64,000 nt of DNA, taken from the NCBI GenBank assembly GCA_034769895.1, contig JAWRYS010001456.1, positions 1 through 64,000 of the forward strand. Reading direction: 5' to 3'. Origin of the DNA: Magicicada septendecula. Lineage: Eukaryota; Arthropoda; Insecta; Hemiptera; Cicadidae. The number at the start of each line of letters is the position of its first letter. Position 1 is the stretch's first letter. Shown piece after piece: positions 60,651-64,000 of the stretch. Under the pieces are notes generated by a model. It made no database searches. It saw nothing but the letters and a program-made list of their open reading frames with translations, and was not told the origin of the DNA. The position numbers and the translations under genes are program-made.

Positions 60651-61915
60651 GCAGTGGCGATTCCTGTCCCGATGGATATGGCAAGCATCGAGTCTAAGTA
60701 CATGTACATAAAATTCCACTGCTAGCAAAATCATTAAAAATATTCAGGTAGGTTATGCACTTGTTTGTGTTGCTGTAAGAAAACTATTCATAAAGTGTAA
60801 TTAGTATAAGGTTTAGTCTACTTCCTGGTTTTAATGGATATAAACAGACATATACCAGCACTTGATTTGGCTTGAAACTTGAAATCCAAAAACTAACCTC
60901 GAACAGCGACAACCAAAACAATAAACAAGAGAAAAAATGTTACATTTTCACTGAGCCGGGATATTAGCTGTTACAACAGCACACAGAACTGGAAGTGAAG
61001 TGATATTAATGACTGATCAAATCAAATCAGCACTATCATTTTGACTGGAAGATGGATGACAAATGTGCTGCCAATTTTCAGAAGATGAGGGCTAAGAAGG
61101 CATGTGAAACAGTTTTTGGTGACAACAATAATGTTGGTAACAATCATTTATTTACTTTTGTCCGATTTTCTTTGGGCAAGCACTGGTTGCGTTGATTTAT
61201 CTGAAGATTCACCTCTGAATGAACAGTGACACTCTGGGGGATGTAAAAGAATTGTAGTACACTGGAAGATGGAAGAATCAAGAGGAAAATAAAATGCAGA
61301 GTGCTAAAACAAAAATAGCATTCAACAGTGTTTTGTCACCAGACAAAAGGCTTGTCGCATGACAAATGGTGCCAATTGTACAGCTCTTAAGTTATTTTGA
61401 TGACCCTAAAAAGGGCAGTGTGGTGAGAACGCTGATGTTGGTTGTTCTGCCTGAGCCACGCTGAGATGTTCGGCGGCTGCTCCCTCTGTTCGTGGCGTAC
61501 TGCAGTCCTCTTCTTTCGGCATTGGTTGCATCGAGTCCGCTGCCGGTCCAGCAACGTCCTATCGCTGGCGCAGTACAGAGCGAAGAATGCAAGAACGTTG
61601 GTTCTACTCTTTGCCTGTTACCTTCGGCTGGTTCCGGGTCAATGTCCTCCGAGAGAGGAGAGGAGATGAAGTGTGTACGATGGCGTGGCGATGAAGTGCT
61701 GGTGGCAAAGTGCGTCGAAAATTTCTACCGGCGTTGTTTCTATGCACTGACCGGGATCGCTGATTGGCTCGCTCCGAGCACGTCAGGTGTCACGTCTCGG
61801 CTGCTGATCCCTGATTGCCTCGCTGTGTGTTTGCCGCTGGTACCGGAGAGCAGACGTTCACATACTGCTGCCATCACAGTTTGTTCATTACTAATAACAT
61901 TAGCTGCATAACAAT
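60651..61915. other. Unidentified DNA interrupting the non-LTR element
   Basis: About 1.27 kb, where an intact relative would have only a few hundred bases. The right half (61390-61880) is GC-rich compared with everything around it, with open frames on both strands and CCAAT-like sites (gagccaatcagcg on the minus strand near 61765). On the minus strand TGCCCTTTTTAGGGTCA (61402-61418) resembles the stem-loop of histone mRNAs, but no histone protein is readable upstream. No target duplication was identified. Confidence 0.45.
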
Positions 61916-62220
61916 GAGGAGGTTACTGAAGCATTTGTTTAGAGTGTTGCCTTGTATGGGTGTGAAATGTGAATAATAGGAAAAGTAGAAAAATGAAGAT
62001 TAATGTCATTTGAACAATAGTGCTGTAAAAGAATGGTGCGGATTAGCTGGGGATAGGGTGGCAAACGAAGTTCTTTTGAGAAGAGCAGGAGAACATAATG
62101 CTGTGTGGAAGGGTAAAAAATGTAAGAGGGATGGATTAATAGGACATATTTTAAGACATGAGCATATACTGGAGGGAATCCTTGAAGGAAGAGGTACATA
62201 GGAAAACCCCCCACCCCCAC
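61916..62220 (+). pseudogene. Non-LTR retrotransposon C-terminal remnant
   Basis: The plus strand reads RLLKHLFRVLPCMGVKCE, then after stops CCKRMVRISWGDRVANEVLL, RRAGEHNAVW and GLIGHILRHEHILEGILEGR. This is the well-known tail of insect and other animal non-LTR elements (consensus ...YGCETW...RM.RISW.D..TN..VL...G...L......L.GHILR......EG...G.R). It completes the reverse transcriptase remnant at 60150-60650. Confidence 0.88.
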
Positions 62221-63399
62221 TTACAATGTGTCCAGTAAATCATAGAGGATGTTTGTTGTGGGACCTGTGTTATATAAAGAGGAGGACAGAATCGAGTTGA
62301 TTGGAGGACTGCTGCAGACCAATCTATGGATTAACTACCCATGACAAAACTGAAAGTGTTAATAATGAACCACATCCTTCCCATACTCTTTGATTACTAG
62401 TACAGTCACTGAAGCCGAAAAAAAATAGAAATTTTAAATTAAGTGGCTTCTACGAGATTTTTTGCATAGGGCTAGATAAAAAGGTAAGAAAGAATATAAA
62501 AAAAAAGTTTACAAAAATTCAGTCGCGGATTTTTGAAAAAGGAAGGGGGGAAGGTAAAAAAAATTCATTTTTCATTATTATCTTAAAAAATATTAAATTT
62601 ATGAGAAAAATACAAAAAGACCAAAAAGAAAGAGCATAAAATTCTGCATAAAAAAGGTTATTAACATTTTTTTTTCAGGGCGATAATTTTAGTAGGAAAA
62701 TTAATTCAAAGTTGGCCAAATTTTTCACAAGGTGGATTTTCACATAAAATACATGTTTATTTAATAGACATGCAATGTCTTCAACTTGACGTTTTAGTCG
62801 CATATACCACTTGTATCGTAGAACCTTTTTATTTTCAAAAATTAATTATTTTGCGATAATTTCAAAAAATAAACACTACACGTGCTCCGAAATAAAATAA
62901 CAGTTGGTCCGGCAACGGTTTACACACTAACACTTACAACGTACAAGCTTGTGTGTCGGCTCACCACGCATCTGTATGGCGCATGTACCAGCTGTCCTCC
63001 ATCTCCCTAAAATTCTTCAACTTTCAGGGTCTGTTCTTTTTATGCCCATGCACAGATATAAATTCTCACTATGTAGAAGAGAAACCTCAAATATTGTAGT
63101 TTTACGTACAATAGTTACATTTTAATATATTTTTTTTTTAGTTTTTAACTATTAATATTAATACGCGCAAAGGACATATTTTTACATTTATTAATAAAAG
63201 TTACATTTATTTAAATTTAACTAAATTTTAACAATTCTTTATACCGTGGTCTTATAGAAGACACTTTGACCAATACTTGTTCATAATTTTGTTAAAAAAT
63301 ATTTATTTTGAAAATTTTTGTAGAAATTTTAAGTTAAGAAAATGATGTATACTTGCGAACTCAAAAAAATGATAAATTTTAAAACTCGCTCATTTTATG
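62221..63399. other. AT-rich sequence, nothing recognised
   Basis: Purine- and A/T-rich, no ORF of note. It holds homopolymer runs (near 62500 and 62660) and a small GC-richer patch near 62930-63010. No repeat shared with the rest of the window was noticed. Confidence 0.4.
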
Positions 63400-64000
63400 T
63401 CAATAAATCAATACTAACTGTTGACTATCTCTATACTCCCTTTCTAACTCATTATGATCACTATATCCTCTAACCTCAACTAATTTTCTACTCTCAATAT
63501 CACTACCACTATTACTCAGTATATCACTATTATTTTTATTCAATAATATCTCATCATTACTGATTTTAACACTGCCACTTACCTCATAATTCATTACCTG
63601 ATTTGCATTTAAATTATTACCATTACTATTTGTTATTATTTCTCCATTATAATTATCACTTGTTTTACAGTCATCACTTACCTTGTTAACTGTTACTTCC
63701 TTGTTTCTATTTAAACTAACCCCATTCTGATTATCATTTGTATTGACCTTACTTACCTCGTTTGTTATCTCCACTGCACTTAAACTAACACTGTTGCTTG
63801 TAAAAGTATCATCATTACTACCTCCACCATCATTATTCAATGTACCACTCTCTATCACCACTACACTCTCATCATTATAATCGTTATTCACTATTTTATT
63901 CTCTAACACTACCTCTTCAACTATGTTACCATTATTATTGTTCGTATTCTCGTTTACTTTATTTCTATCTCTTTTCCACGCCTCGTTTTGTTTTTTCATA
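63400..64000 (-). pseudogene. A-type gag-like fragment, cut by window edge
   Basis: A 199-residue minus-strand frame continuing past the right edge. It is Asn/Asp/Ser/Val-rich (EEVVLENKIVNNDYNDESVV). The phrase NIVEEVVLENK resembles NVVLEKELTNDD in the element A protein (19541-20797), so it is probably the middle linker of a related gag. It stops at 63400 after YRDSQQLVLIY without the DGG ending, and no C-terminal block follows, so it is a truncated copy. The sequence just left of it is not LTR-like. Confidence 0.55.

Noticed and set aside
56500..64000. Next TNPO3 exon downstream
   Set aside because: No stretch after an AG acceptor read as the expected continuation of the import receptor. 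It probably lies beyond the window.

Overview
Eukaryotic, AT-rich, intron-like DNA, most likely from an insect or other arthropod with a large, transposon-filled genome. There are no operons, RNA genes or CRISPR arrays. The only convincing host coding sequence is one 151-bp exon on the + strand (7358-7508). Its 50-residue translation looks like an internal segment of transportin-3 (TNPO3), a nuclear import receptor, and it has good splice sites on both sides. I found no further exon, so at least about 56 kb to the right is probably one intron. The organism call rests on composition and transposon types and is an inference.

Almost everything else is nested mobile DNA, mostly antisense to the host gene. 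(1) 1-6087: 5' part of an LTR retrotransposon (family A') with a damaged gag-like gene, a lysine-tRNA primer binding site and a 2.8-kb LTR. (2) 6088-7229: a pogo/Tigger DNA transposon pseudogene cut by that LTR. (3) 7702-56493: a 48.8-kb array of the form LTR1-internal-LTR2-internal-LTR3 from family B, with LTRs of about 3.36 kb once nested insertions are removed and 2.7-kb internals carrying only a 487-codon gag-like coiled-coil ORF. The LTRs contain three kinds of insertion. Element X is a minisatellite-rich, hairpin-ended, Helentron-like element in head-to-tail multimers. Element A (14697-22156) is a complete gag-only LTR retrotransposon with a CCTT target duplication. Element Y (31423-37800 and 49524-55858) is an LTR element with an internally deleted integrase. 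(4) 56494-59850: remains of another B-like element (C). (5) 60150-62220: a decayed non-LTR retrotransposon on the + strand, interrupted by unrelated DNA. (6) 63400-64000: part of another A-type gag.

Empty sites inside the window allow an order of events. LTR1 lacks Y and carries X at a different point. LTR2 and LTR3 share both X and Y insertion sites and are nearly identical, so the 16-18 kb unit 'internal + LTR with X and Y' was duplicated in tandem after X and Y had landed. No LTR element here retains a reverse transcriptase, so all would depend on proteins supplied from elsewhere.
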